Numbered from the stretch's first letter, positions 14,738 through 22,661 are shown. The stretch: DNA of 50,008 nucleotides from Comamonadaceae bacterium (GCA_947451385.1 CANFYZ010000019.1:1-50008), one strand, 5' to 3'. Numbers and translations: made by a program. Notes: generated by a model from the letters alone, not told the origin.

Positions 14738-16033
14738 ATGAACCTCAAAAGCCTGCTCATGCCCGCCATCACCGCCTGGTGGCTGTCACCCGACAGGTTG
14801 GCCGGGCAACGCCGAAGCGCTGAACGGCGCCGTGTGCGGCGCGGCGAGCGCCACCAGGTGCATTATTTTCATCAAGCCGACGACCCTTATTCTGCGTTGA
14901 TGGTGCAATGCCTTCCCCGGCTGCGTCAGCGTTATGACATCGATGTGCTGCCGCACCTGGTCAGCCCGCCAGCCGACGACGCCGCCCCCGACCGCGACCG
15001 CCTGATGGCCTACAGCCGCAAAGATGCGGCCTGGCTGGCGCAGCAACATGGTTTGAGCTTCGTCGACCCCGGCCAACAACCGGCGCCGCAAGCCCTGGCG
15101 CAACACAGCGCGCAACTGGTCCATGCGATGGCGACGCAACAATTTGAGGCCCTCAGCGCCGAGTTGGTGCAGTCCTTGTGGCATGCCCCGCCTTCCCCTT
15201 CCACTGACATTTCCACTTTCCCCTCGGCCCCTACAACCCAAGCCCAAACCCAACTCCAAGCCCACCTGTCGGCATCAGATGCCCTGCGGCAAAAATGGGG
15301 GCATTACAACGGCGGCATGCTGTACTACGCCGGCGAGTGGTACTGGGGGCTGGACCGGCTGCACCACCTCGAAGAACGCCTGCAAGCCTTGGGCGCCGCC
15401 CGCCCAGGCACCAGCGGCGTGTTGTTTGCGCCTGAAGCCGCCACCCAGTGGCCGCCCGCCTCACCGGGTACTTGCGTTGATTTTTTCTTTTCGTTCCGCA
15501 GCCCGTACTCGGCGATCGCTGCGCAGCGTCTGTTTGCCCTGACCCAAGGCACCCCCATTCAAGTCAAACTGCGATATGTCCTGCCCATGGTCATGCGCGG
15601 ACTGGCCGTGCCCCAAAGCAAACGCATGTACATCAGCCTGGATGCAGCGCGCGAAGCACGCCGATTGCATGTGCCTTTTGGCCGCGTCTGTGACCCGGTG
15701 GGCCGACCCACCGAGCGCGGTTTGTCGCTGATGCCTTTGGCCGAGGCCCAAGGCCTGGGTCAGGTCTATGTGCTGTCGTTCATGCAAGGGGTGTGGGCCG
15801 AGGGCTTGGATGCGGGCAGCGACAAGGGCCTGCGCCGGATCACCGACCGTGCGGGGCTCGCCTGGACCGATGTCTGCGCCGCTTTACAAGAAGATGCTTG
15901 GCGCAAGACAGCAGAATTCAACCGCATAGAGATGTTGAACCTGGGCCTGTGGGGTGTGCCCAGCTTCCAAATCGGCGACACCGCGGTCTGGGGGCAAGAC
16001 CGCTTGGAGGCGGTGGAGTGTGCCTTGCGCTAA
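14738..16033 (+). CDS. Tandem DsbA-like (2-hydroxychromene-2-carboxylate isomerase-type) protein
   Basis: The 431-aa protein contains two thioredoxin-like DsbA folds. The first starts at HYFHQADDPYSALMVQCL (about residue 40) and the second at VDFFFSFRSPYSAIAAQRLF (about residue 250). Both have the S/D-PYS motif of the HCCA isomerase/kappa-GST branch in place of a CxxC disulfide site. The second half also has GVPSFQIGDTAVWGQDRLE, the conserved cis-Pro and closing segment. The halves are joined by a low-complexity Gln/Thr/Ala linker (TTQAQTQLQAHLS). It is probably a GSH-dependent isomerase or transferase rather than a thiol oxidase. Two earlier in-frame starts exist; the ATG at 14738 is favoured by the MNLKSLLMP beginning. 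Operator copy 2 is directly upstream. Confidence 0.75.
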   Translation: MNLKSLLMPAITAWWLSPDRLAGQRRSAERRRVRRGERHQVHYFHQADDPYSALMVQCLPRLRQRYDIDVLPHLVSPPADDAAPDRDRLMAYSRKDAAWLAQQHGLSFVDPGQQPAPQALAQHSAQLVHAMATQQFEALSAELVQSLWHAPPSPSTDISTFPSAPTTQAQTQLQAHLSASDALRQKWGHYNGGMLYYAGEWYWGLDRLHHLEERLQALGAARPGTSGVLFAPEAATQWPPASPGTCVDFFFSFRSPYSAIAAQRLFALTQGTPIQVKLRYVLPMVMRGLAVPQSKRMYISLDAAREARRLHVPFGRVCDPVGRPTERGLSLMPLAEAQGLGQVYVLSFMQGVWAEGLDAGSDKGLRRITDRAGLAWTDVCAALQEDAWRKTAEFNRIEMLNLGLWGVPSFQIGDTAVWGQDRLEAVECALR

Positions 16034-16078
16034 CAGGCCGCTCACTGACTTAAATCGTCCATCAACAGAGAAAACACC

Positions 16079-16378
16079 ATGAAGCCCTTGATCATCTGGC
16101 TGTCCAAAATGAGTTGCTTGGCACTGCTCAGCTTGGGCGCAGCGCAGGCCTTGTGGCCGCAAACTGTGGTCTTGCCTTTTGATGCCACACGGGCAGCCTT
16201 GATTTTGCTGGCCATTCATGTAGCGGAACTGCTGTTTGTCTTCAAACACGTGCGTTTGTACACAGGGCCCCTGGCCGTCAGTGTGCTGCTGACGCTGTTG
16301 TTTGGTTTGTTGCACTGGAAGCCCTTGGCCGATGCCGCAGCTGGTGCCGCTTTGCCTCCTAAGGAATCACATGACTGA
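16079..16378 (+). CDS. Small DUF1145-like membrane protein
   Basis: The 99-aa protein has three hydrophobic segments (LIIWLSKMSCLALLSLGAA, AALILLAIHVAELLFVFKH, LAVSVLLTLLFGLLHWKPL). The arrangement HVAELLFVFKH resembles the DUF1145 (YhhL-like) family. The function is unknown. Its last codons overlap the start of sulfatase 2 by 8 bases, which implies translational coupling of the two. Confidence 0.65.
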   Translation: MKPLIIWLSKMSCLALLSLGAAQALWPQTVVLPFDATRAALILLAIHVAELLFVFKHVRLYTGPLAVSVLLTLLFGLLHWKPLADAAAGAALPPKESHD

Positions 16379-18188
16379 GCCTCAACCAGCCCTCACAGCG
16401 CAGCGGCCCCTTCGATGGATCGCTGCAGGCATGCTTGTGCTGAGTGCGGGTCTGAGCTTGGCGACCACGGTGAAAGCACCAGCCAGTCCATTGAATGGCA
16501 AGACGGCGCAAGCCCCCAACATCGTGATCTTGGTGGCTGACGATTGGGGCTTCAGCGACTTGGGCTCTTTTGGCGGTGAAATCGCCACCCCGCACCTGGA
16601 TGCCTTGGCGCAACGGGGCGTGCGGTTCACCAACTTTCACACGGCCGCCTCGTGTTCTCCCACACGCTCGATGTTGCTGACGGGCGTTGAAAGTCACCGC
16701 GCTGGCGTTGGTAATTTGCGCGAAAGCACACCCCGCGCACACATGAACAGCCCAGCCTACCAAGGCTCTCTCAATCAGCGGGTGGTGACGGTATCGAGTT
16801 TGCTGAAAGACCACGGCTATCGCACCTACGTCACGGGCAAATGGAACGTTGGCTCTGAGCCCCAAAACCTGCCGCCGCAGCGCGGCTTTGACCGCTCTCT
16901 CGTGCAGGGCGACACAGGCTCTGACAACTGGGATCCTGCGCAACGCTACTTGCCACACACCGACAAAACCTATTGGTACGAGGACGGCCAAGCCGCCGTC
17001 ATGCCCAAGCAGTTTTACTCGTCTGCGTATTTTGTGGATCGCATGATCGGCTACCTGAGGCAAGACCAGGCCAGCGCCCAACCCTTCTTGGCCTATGTCG
17101 GTTTTCAGGCCAACCACGTGCCGGTTCAAGCGCCAGCGGAGTTCATTGCCAAGTACAAGGGTCGTTACGACCAAGGCTGGACGGCCTTGCGCCAGGCCCG
17201 CCGCGACCGTGCGGCGGCCTTGGGCCTGGTGCCCGACCAGACCCCTTTAGCCACCTTGCCCACCACCTTGGATTGGGCCGCACAAGACCTCCAAACACAA
17301 CGCTATGAAGCCCGCCGCATGGAGGTCTATGCCGCCATGGCCGAAGCCATGGACCATCAAGTGGGGCGCTTGGTCGCGCACCTGAAAGCCACGGGGCAAT
17401 ACGACAACACGGTGTTTGTCTTTTTGTCTGACAACGGCGCCGAGGGATCGGACTACAAAATCGCCCAAGCTTGGTTGTGGACTCAATACAGTCAAGACAT
17501 TGAGCGTTTGGGCGGCCCCGGGGCCTACAGTATCCAAGGCCCGAGTTGGGCCAGCGCCTCCAACAGTCCTTTAAACGGCTTCAAATTCTTTGCCCATGAA
17601 GGCGGTATTCGCGTGCCGATGTTCATCTCGGGCGCCGGGGTGCAAAGCGCACGCCCTGTGTACACGGGCTTGACGCATGTGACCGATATTGCGCCCACTT
17701 TGCTCGAGATGGCTGGCATTGCCCGCCCTGCGGACCGCTACAAAGGCCAGCCCATCGAACCCATGGCGGGCCACAGCCTGCGACCGGCCTTGCAAGGCGA
17801 CAGCGCGGCGCTGCGCCGCGAGGGTGAAATTTTGGGCTATGAGCTTTCAGGCAATGCGGCCTTGTTCAAAGGCCGCTTGAAACTGGTTAAAAATTTGAGC
17901 CCTCTGGGTCGTGGTGAATGGCAATTGTTTGACGTGGTGGCCGACCCCGGCGAGACCCGCGACCTTCAGCAACGCATGCCGGCTGAATTTGCGGCCATGC
18001 AACTGGACTACCAACGCTGGGCGGATGCCCATGGGGTTTTGCCTGTACCCGACGACTACAACCCGGTCAGGCAAGTGACCATCAACATGACGCTGGACTA
18101 TTGGTTGCCCACCTATGGCCCTGCGATGGCCCTGCTCACCGCACTATTCGTCGGTGGCCTGTACACATGGCGTCGACGTCGGCGATAG
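16371..18188 (+). CDS. Type I sulfatase (arylsulfatase) with N- and C-terminal membrane segments and an altered GKWH motif
   Basis: The 605-aa protein starts at the ATG at 16371, overlapping the upstream gene. It has an N-terminal signal/anchor (WIAAGMLVLSAGLSLATT). The sulfatase core follows: NIVILVADDWGFSDLG, active-site CSPTR with Cys95, LSDNGAEGSDYK, HEGGIRVPMF and NHVPVQAP. A C-terminal transmembrane helix with a basic tail (MALLTALFVGGLYTWRRRRR) ends it. One key residue differs: the usual GKWHLG is GKWNVG, so the catalytic His is Asn159. The protein may have altered activity. Its CSPTR motif makes it a predicted FGE substrate. Confidence 0.9.
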   Translation: MTEPQPALTAQRPLRWIAAGMLVLSAGLSLATTVKAPASPLNGKTAQAPNIVILVADDWGFSDLGSFGGEIATPHLDALAQRGVRFTNFHTAASCSPTRSMLLTGVESHRAGVGNLRESTPRAHMNSPAYQGSLNQRVVTVSSLLKDHGYRTYVTGKWNVGSEPQNLPPQRGFDRSLVQGDTGSDNWDPAQRYLPHTDKTYWYEDGQAAVMPKQFYSSAYFVDRMIGYLRQDQASAQPFLAYVGFQANHVPVQAPAEFIAKYKGRYDQGWTALRQARRDRAAALGLVPDQTPLATLPTTLDWAAQDLQTQRYEARRMEVYAAMAEAMDHQVGRLVAHLKATGQYDNTVFVFLSDNGAEGSDYKIAQAWLWTQYSQDIERLGGPGAYSIQGPSWASASNSPLNGFKFFAHEGGIRVPMFISGAGVQSARPVYTGLTHVTDIAPTLLEMAGIARPADRYKGQPIEPMAGHSLRPALQGDSAALRREGEILGYELSGNAALFKGRLKLVKNLSPLGRGEWQLFDVVADPGETRDLQQRMPAEFAAMQLDYQRWADAHGVLPVPDDYNPVRQVTINMTLDYWLPTYGPAMALLTALFVGGLYTWRRRRR

Positions 18189-18199
18189 CGCAGGGCGTC

Positions 18200-19477
18200 A
18201 TGGCCACGTTTCCTTCGGGTTACTTTCACAGCCCCTGGCCGGCGGAAGACGCAGGCCCGCAACGCTTGCAGCACCCCTGGCGCACCGGCGGTGCCCACCG
18301 GCCCGGCCTGAACCTGCAAGCCGGCGAGCGCTTGGCTTGCACCACGCGCAACACCCTGCTGTCGACCATGACGATTTTGGGGGATCCTGGCCAGGTGTAT
18401 CTGCTGACGCACTCGGCCTTGCGCGCGCATCTGGGTCTGCCGACCACCGCCTGCGTGGAGATGATCGATCCGCTGACATTGAAAACCCTGTGCGCCTCGC
18501 CTCGCTTACCCGGCGGGCCCATGTGGCCTGGGGGCATGGCGCTCCACGCCAATGGCGACTTGGTTGTGGTGTATGGCCGACACGCCCACCGCTTGAGTCG
18601 TGCCTGTGAAGTGCGTGCCCATTTTGAATTGCCTGTCGCAGAGGCCTACAACTCGTTTGTGATTTTGGACAACGGCTTGATCGTCACCAAAAATCTGTCC
18701 GACCAAACCCCCGCGCAATTGACCGTGCTGACCCCCGATCTGCAACGGGCCAGCGCCGACACGCTGTGCCCCGAACCGTCAATTGCACGGCTCAGCAGCC
18801 AGGGCAACACGGTCTATGTTGTGGGTGTGCGCTCGGTGTTTCGCTACCACTGGCATGACGCGTTGCAGGCGCTAGTCCGCGATGACGCCTGGCAGCACGA
18901 CTACCTTGCGGGGTGCCCGCAATCTTACGGCTGGGATGCGGTGATCGATGGCACGCATGCTTGGTTCATGGACAACGGACGACACAACTACCGCTTGCGC
19001 ATGATCGGCGCAGGCTTGAACGCCGCACCCAACCGCTTGCTGCGTGTGGCCTTGAGCGACCCGCAAGATCACCAAACTTGGGAGGTGAGTGGCTTGCCGC
19101 ATGGCAGCATCACCAACCCACCCGTAGTCGACCCGCGAACCCAGACGGTGATCGCTTACGACGCCGCGAATCGGGTGGTGCGCGCATGGCGATGGTCCAC
19201 TCAGGCCCATCGCATGGTTTTGGAGCCCTTGTGGCACAAGCCAGACTTTGGCTGTGCCAGCCACATGATCTTGTACGCCGAGAGCGGCGAATTGGTCCTC
19301 AACGATTACCGCCGCTGGGGCGAAGAAGTGGTGGTGCTGGACTTGCTGACGGGCGCAGAAAAAGCCCGTGTGCGCTCAGGCGGCTTGACGCAAGGCGTGG
19401 TGTTTCCCAGCGCAGGCTGGCAGCGTGACTTGTACTGGTCGTCCATGGGCCGCTTGGCCCGCATCTTTGTAGCGTAA
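18200..19477 (+). CDS. Hypothetical protein with beta-propeller-like repeats
   Basis: I do not recognise this 425-aa protein. It follows sulfatase 2 after 11 bases (start ATG 18200; an in-frame ATG at 18167 would overlap sulfatase 2). The sequence has repeated short strands of the kind seen in propeller proteins (GDLVVVYGRHAHRLSR, GNTVYVVGVRSVFRYHW, VIAYDAANRVVRAWRW, GELVLNDYRRWGEEVVVLDL, RDLYWSSMGRLARIFVA), so a six- or seven-bladed propeller is plausible. No signal peptide is evident. The position suggests co-transcription with DUF1145-like and sulfatase 2 genes. An SMP-30/NHL-like lactonase or a binding protein are possible roles, neither supported by motif. Confidence 0.65.
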   Translation: MATFPSGYFHSPWPAEDAGPQRLQHPWRTGGAHRPGLNLQAGERLACTTRNTLLSTMTILGDPGQVYLLTHSALRAHLGLPTTACVEMIDPLTLKTLCASPRLPGGPMWPGGMALHANGDLVVVYGRHAHRLSRACEVRAHFELPVAEAYNSFVILDNGLIVTKNLSDQTPAQLTVLTPDLQRASADTLCPEPSIARLSSQGNTVYVVGVRSVFRYHWHDALQALVRDDAWQHDYLAGCPQSYGWDAVIDGTHAWFMDNGRHNYRLRMIGAGLNAAPNRLLRVALSDPQDHQTWEVSGLPHGSITNPPVVDPRTQTVIAYDAANRVVRAWRWSTQAHRMVLEPLWHKPDFGCASHMILYAESGELVLNDYRRWGEEVVVLDLLTGAEKARVRSGGLTQGVVFPSAGWQRDLYWSSMGRLARIFVA

Positions 19478-19510
19478 AACGGCCCCGCCTGAGGCCCGCT
19501 GCGCCCCAAC

Positions 19511-20593
19511 TTAAAACCGTTTGCTGACCCGGATTTCTTTGCTGTCAGCCGGCAAGCTGATGAAGTCCCCATCGATGCCGACGCGAATCGGACCTTTGAA
19601 GATCGCACTGGCATCCCCCAAAAAAGCTTTGGCCATGCCAGGAACCGGCAAGGGCGGCGCAATGTGACTGAGCAACAGGTAACCCACCTGCGCTTCTTGT
19701 GCGATTTGCGCGGCCTGTTCAGGGGACGAATGGTAATCGACGATGTCGGCCATGAGTTTTTGCACATTCGGACGGCCCGCCTGCAAAGCCGCATCTCCAA
19801 TCAAGCGAACCAGGGGTTCTGACAAGGCCTCGTGCACCAACAGGTCCACGCCCTTGGATTGCAAGCGCACAGCGTCTGAGGGGCGTGTGTCACCACTCAG
19901 CACCACGCTGCGGCCCTTGTAGCTGATGCGGTAGCCCACAGCCGGATGGACCGGCGCATGGTCCACCGCAAAGGCACGCACTTCGACACCGTCTTGTTGG
20001 TACACCACCAGATCACGCTGGGCCGTCACCTCAAATGGACGGGCCTCACCACCTGAGCCCGCCGCAGGCAAGGTGGTCTCGCCATGGTGCGCCACGCGGT
20101 AGCTCGCGTCTTGGGCGTAGGCCTCGCGCAAACCCGCAACGATGCGTTGAACACCCGGTGGCCCATACACCGGCGCTGGCTGCGCATTGCCTGTGGACAC
20201 CCAGCGCTGCAACAGCAACTCGCCCAAACCGTCCAGGTGATCTGAATGGAAATGCGTCAAGAAAATGGCGTCAATCTGGCCGTGGTTCACCCCCATCTTG
20301 CCCAGATTGCGGGTGGCGGCATTGCCCGCATCAAACACCAAGATCTGGGAGCCCGCCACCACCAAGGTGCAAGGGCCCGTGCGTTTGTCGTCGGGGAAAG
20401 GCGAGCCGGCACCGCACAGGCCGACATGCAAACCGTCGCTGAGCTCTTTTTTCAATTCGGTCGCCAGTCGCTGCGCCACCACTTTTTGCGCCACCCACAC
20501 ACTCAGGCGCGCCTGAAAGACCCAGGCCACAGCAATCACCCCGGCCAGGGCGAGCAGGGCGTAAATGAATCGGCGAGTCCATGGGCTGTTCAT
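19511..20593 (-). CDS. MBL-fold metallo-hydrolase, membrane-anchored or exported
   Basis: The 360-aa protein belongs to the metallo-beta-lactamase superfamily, in the RNase Z/AtsA-like branch. It has the full binuclear zinc set: THFHSDHLDG (HxHxDH), a downstream His in IVDYHSS, SGDTRPSD, and LLLSHIAPP near the C-terminus. An N-terminal hydrophobic helix (FIYALLALAGVIAVAWVF) indicates a signal anchor or export. The ATG at 20593 is preceded by AAGGA at 7 bases. The gene starts 11 bases after the dehalogenase stop and is probably in its operon. Some members of this branch are zinc-dependent arylsulfatases, but this cannot be told from sequence here. Confidence 0.83.
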   Translation of the reverse strand: MNSPWTRRFIYALLALAGVIAVAWVFQARLSVWVAQKVVAQRLATELKKELSDGLHVGLCGAGSPFPDDKRTGPCTLVVAGSQILVFDAGNAATRNLGKMGVNHGQIDAIFLTHFHSDHLDGLGELLLQRWVSTGNAQPAPVYGPPGVQRIVAGLREAYAQDASYRVAHHGETTLPAAGSGGEARPFEVTAQRDLVVYQQDGVEVRAFAVDHAPVHPAVGYRISYKGRSVVLSGDTRPSDAVRLQSKGVDLLVHEALSEPLVRLIGDAALQAGRPNVQKLMADIVDYHSSPEQAAQIAQEAQVGYLLLSHIAPPLPVPGMAKAFLGDASAIFKGPIRVGIDGDFISLPADSKEIRVSKRF

Positions 20594-20604
20594 GCTGTGT
20601 TCCT

Positions 20605-21531
20605 TCAGGGGCTCGTTACGGGGTTGTTGTGAATGAATTGCACCAGCGCTTGGGCCACTTCGACGCCGCTGTCTTCTTGCAGAAAATGGCCAGCCCCCCG
20701 GATATTCGCATGTGGTTGCCCTTGGGCCCCGGGCACCCGCTCTTGCCAGACTTTGTAGCCGCCTTTGGTGATGGGGTCCCGGTTGCTGAACAAGGTCAAC
20801 AACGGCTTGTGCCATTGTTGAAACACGTCCCAGGCACGGGCATTGACCTGGCCCTCGGGATCGTTCGGACCATCAGGCACCAGCGTGGGAAACACCCGCG
20901 CACCGATTCGGTAAGCACGCCCCGGAAAAGGCGCGTTGTAGGCTGCCACCTCGTGATCGGTTAAGCCTTTTTGGCATCCCGCTTTGACAATGCGCCCAAT
21001 CGGAAACCAAGGGCTGTACCTGGCAAAAGCACGCCAAATGTAAAAAGCTTGCGGAAGGGGTTCTTGGCCCGTGGGCAAACCGGCATTACCCAAAGCAATG
21101 CGCTGAAACCGCTCGGGCATGCTCGCCACCACCCGCAGCCCGATCAAAGAGCCCCAGTCCTGGCCAAAAAAGGTCATGCCCTGCCAGCCCTGTTGCTCGA
21201 TCAGTGCCGACATCCAGGCCACGTGGTTGGCGTAGGTGTAATCTTGACGCCGGGTCGGTTTGTCAGATCGGCCAAAACCGACCAAGTCCGGCGCGATCAC
21301 CCGGCAGCCAGCCTGCACCAAGACCGGGATCATCTTGCGGTACAAGTAAGACCAAGCGGGCTCACCATGCAGCAATAAAACGGCGGGGCCGTCGCGCGGG
21401 CCTTCGTCGATGTAGGCGATCCGCAGCCCTCCGATCTCGGCGTAGTGGGGCGAGTAAGGGAAATCGGTCAAACCGGCAAAGCACGCCTCAGGGGTTCTGA
21501 GTACTTTTTCGATCAGCGGCAGGGGTGTCAT
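20605..21531 (-). CDS. Haloalkane dehalogenase (alpha/beta hydrolase, HLD-I type)
   Basis: The 308-aa protein has all marks of a haloalkane dehalogenase: LLLHGEPAWSYLYRKMIP (oxyanion region), the nucleophile Asp in FFGQDWGSLIGL with the halide-binding Trp beside it, a catalytic acid in FSNRDPITKG and the base His in GAGHFLQEDSG. HLDs hydrolyse carbon-halogen bonds to alcohol and halide; some annotated members act on other substrates, so the activity is inferred. The start ATG at 21531 lies 21 bases from operator copy 3. The MBL-fold gene follows in the same direction after 11 bases. Confidence 0.85.
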   Translation of the reverse strand: MTPLPLIEKVLRTPEACFAGLTDFPYSPHYAEIGGLRIAYIDEGPRDGPAVLLLHGEPAWSYLYRKMIPVLVQAGCRVIAPDLVGFGRSDKPTRRQDYTYANHVAWMSALIEQQGWQGMTFFGQDWGSLIGLRVVASMPERFQRIALGNAGLPTGQEPLPQAFYIWRAFARYSPWFPIGRIVKAGCQKGLTDHEVAAYNAPFPGRAYRIGARVFPTLVPDGPNDPEGQVNARAWDVFQQWHKPLLTLFSNRDPITKGGYKVWQERVPGAQGQPHANIRGAGHFLQEDSGVEVAQALVQFIHNNPVTSP

Positions 21532-21552
21532 CAAAGGCCCGTCCAACACAAA

Positions 21553-21570
21553 CAATACATCAGTGTATTG
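21553..21570. promoter_or_regulatory. Probable TetR-type operator, copy 3
   Basis: CAATACATCAGTGTATTG has two perfect 7-bp arms (CAATACA/TGTATTG) and one deviation from the consensus CAATACAC-NN-GTGTATTG. It is 21 bases upstream of the dehalogenase start, where it would overlap a promoter or the transcript start. Confidence 0.6.
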
Positions 21571-21651
21571 TAAAAAGCGCGGGCTGTCCGTCCTTCGTTC
21601 TCGGGACAAACCATGAGCCCGGCCCCTTTGGGCTGACATGGACCTGAGTTA

Positions 21652-21678
21652 TTAGCACTCTCCCGCCTAGAGTGCTAA
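21652..21678 (+). promoter_or_regulatory. CIRCE element (HrcA operator) in the rpoH promoter
   Basis: TTAGCACTC (21652-21660), nine spacer bases and GAGTGCTAA (21670-21678) form a perfect CIRCE palindrome, the binding site of the heat-shock repressor HrcA. The right arm runs into a TAAAAT -10 box (21676-21681), so HrcA would cover the promoter. The rpoH start codon is at 21709 with GAAAGGAG eight bases upstream. Confidence 0.92.
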
Positions 21679-21708
21679 AATCAGCGTCATTCTGAAAGGA
21701 GTTCTGGT

Positions 21709-22641
21709 ATGAACATTCAAACTGGTTCCCCCGCCTCTGCTGTGTCTTTGAGCAACCCTTGGGCGGTCGTGCCGTCACTGGGCCATTTAGACGCCTACAT
21801 CTCTGCGGTCAATCGCATGCCCATGCTGACGCTGGAGCAAGAGCAAGCTTTTGCACGCAAACTTAAAAATGAAGGCGATCTCGAGTCTGCCGGTAAGTTG
21901 GTGCTCTCGCACCTGCGCTTGGTGGTGTCGGTCTCGCGCCAGTATCTGGGCTACGGTCTGCCGCATGGCGACCTGATCCAAGAAGGCAATGTGGGCTTGA
22001 TGAAAGCTGTCAAACGCTTTGACCCTGACCAAGGCGTGCGCTTGGTAAGTTACGCACTGCACTGGATCAAAGCGGAGATTCACGAGTACATCCTGAAAAA
22101 TTGGCGCATGGTCAAAGTGGCCACCACCAAGGCACAGCGCAAATTGTTTTTCAACTTGCGTTCGATGAAGCAAGGCTTCAAAGCCGATGCGGGTCTGGAC
22201 ACGCACCGCGACACCCTGACCGTCGACCAAATCGATGTGATGGCGCGGGACCTGAACGTCAAGCGTGAAGAAGTCATGGAAATGGAAACCCGCATGGCCG
22301 GTGGCGATGTGTTGCTCGACCCCGCGCCTTCGGACGACGGTGAGCAGGCCTACGGACCGATCGCCTATTTGGCCGATGTGAACCACGAACCCACCGCCAT
22401 GATCGAGGCGCATGAGCGCGATCTGTTGTCGAGTGACGGGATTGCGTCTGCTTTGGCCGCACTGGACGACCGCAGCCGGCACATCGTCGAAGAGCGTTGG
22501 CTGAAGGTGAACGACAACGGCTCGGGCGGCATGACACTGCACGACTTGGCGGCCGTCTACGGTGTGAGCGCCGAACGGATTCGCCAGATTGAAGTGGCGG
22601 CGATGAAAAAAATGAAGAAGATCTTGACCGAATACGCTTGA
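21709..22641 (+). CDS. rpoH: RNA polymerase heat-shock sigma factor RpoH (sigma-32)
   Basis: RpoH directs transcription of chaperone and protease genes. The 310-aa product has sigma region 1.2 (LDAYISAVNRMPMLTLEQEQAFA), region 2 (LRLVVSVSRQYLGYGLPHGDLIQEGNVGLMKAVKRFDPDQGVRLVSYALHWIKAEIHEYIL, condensed here), the RpoH-box element QRKLFFNLR, and region 4.2 (LHDLAAVYGVSAERIRQIEVAAMKKMK). Length and composition are normal for betaproteobacterial RpoH. It is preceded by a perfect CIRCE site and followed by a strong terminator, so it is probably a single-gene unit under HrcA control. Confidence 0.96.
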   Translation: MNIQTGSPASAVSLSNPWAVVPSLGHLDAYISAVNRMPMLTLEQEQAFARKLKNEGDLESAGKLVLSHLRLVVSVSRQYLGYGLPHGDLIQEGNVGLMKAVKRFDPDQGVRLVSYALHWIKAEIHEYILKNWRMVKVATTKAQRKLFFNLRSMKQGFKADAGLDTHRDTLTVDQIDVMARDLNVKREEVMEMETRMAGGDVLLDPAPSDDGEQAYGPIAYLADVNHEPTAMIEAHERDLLSSDGIASALAALDDRSRHIVEERWLKVNDNGSGGMTLHDLAAVYGVSAERIRQIEVAAMKKMKKILTEYA

Positions 22642-22661
22642 TTCGGCCCCAAGGCGTCTCC

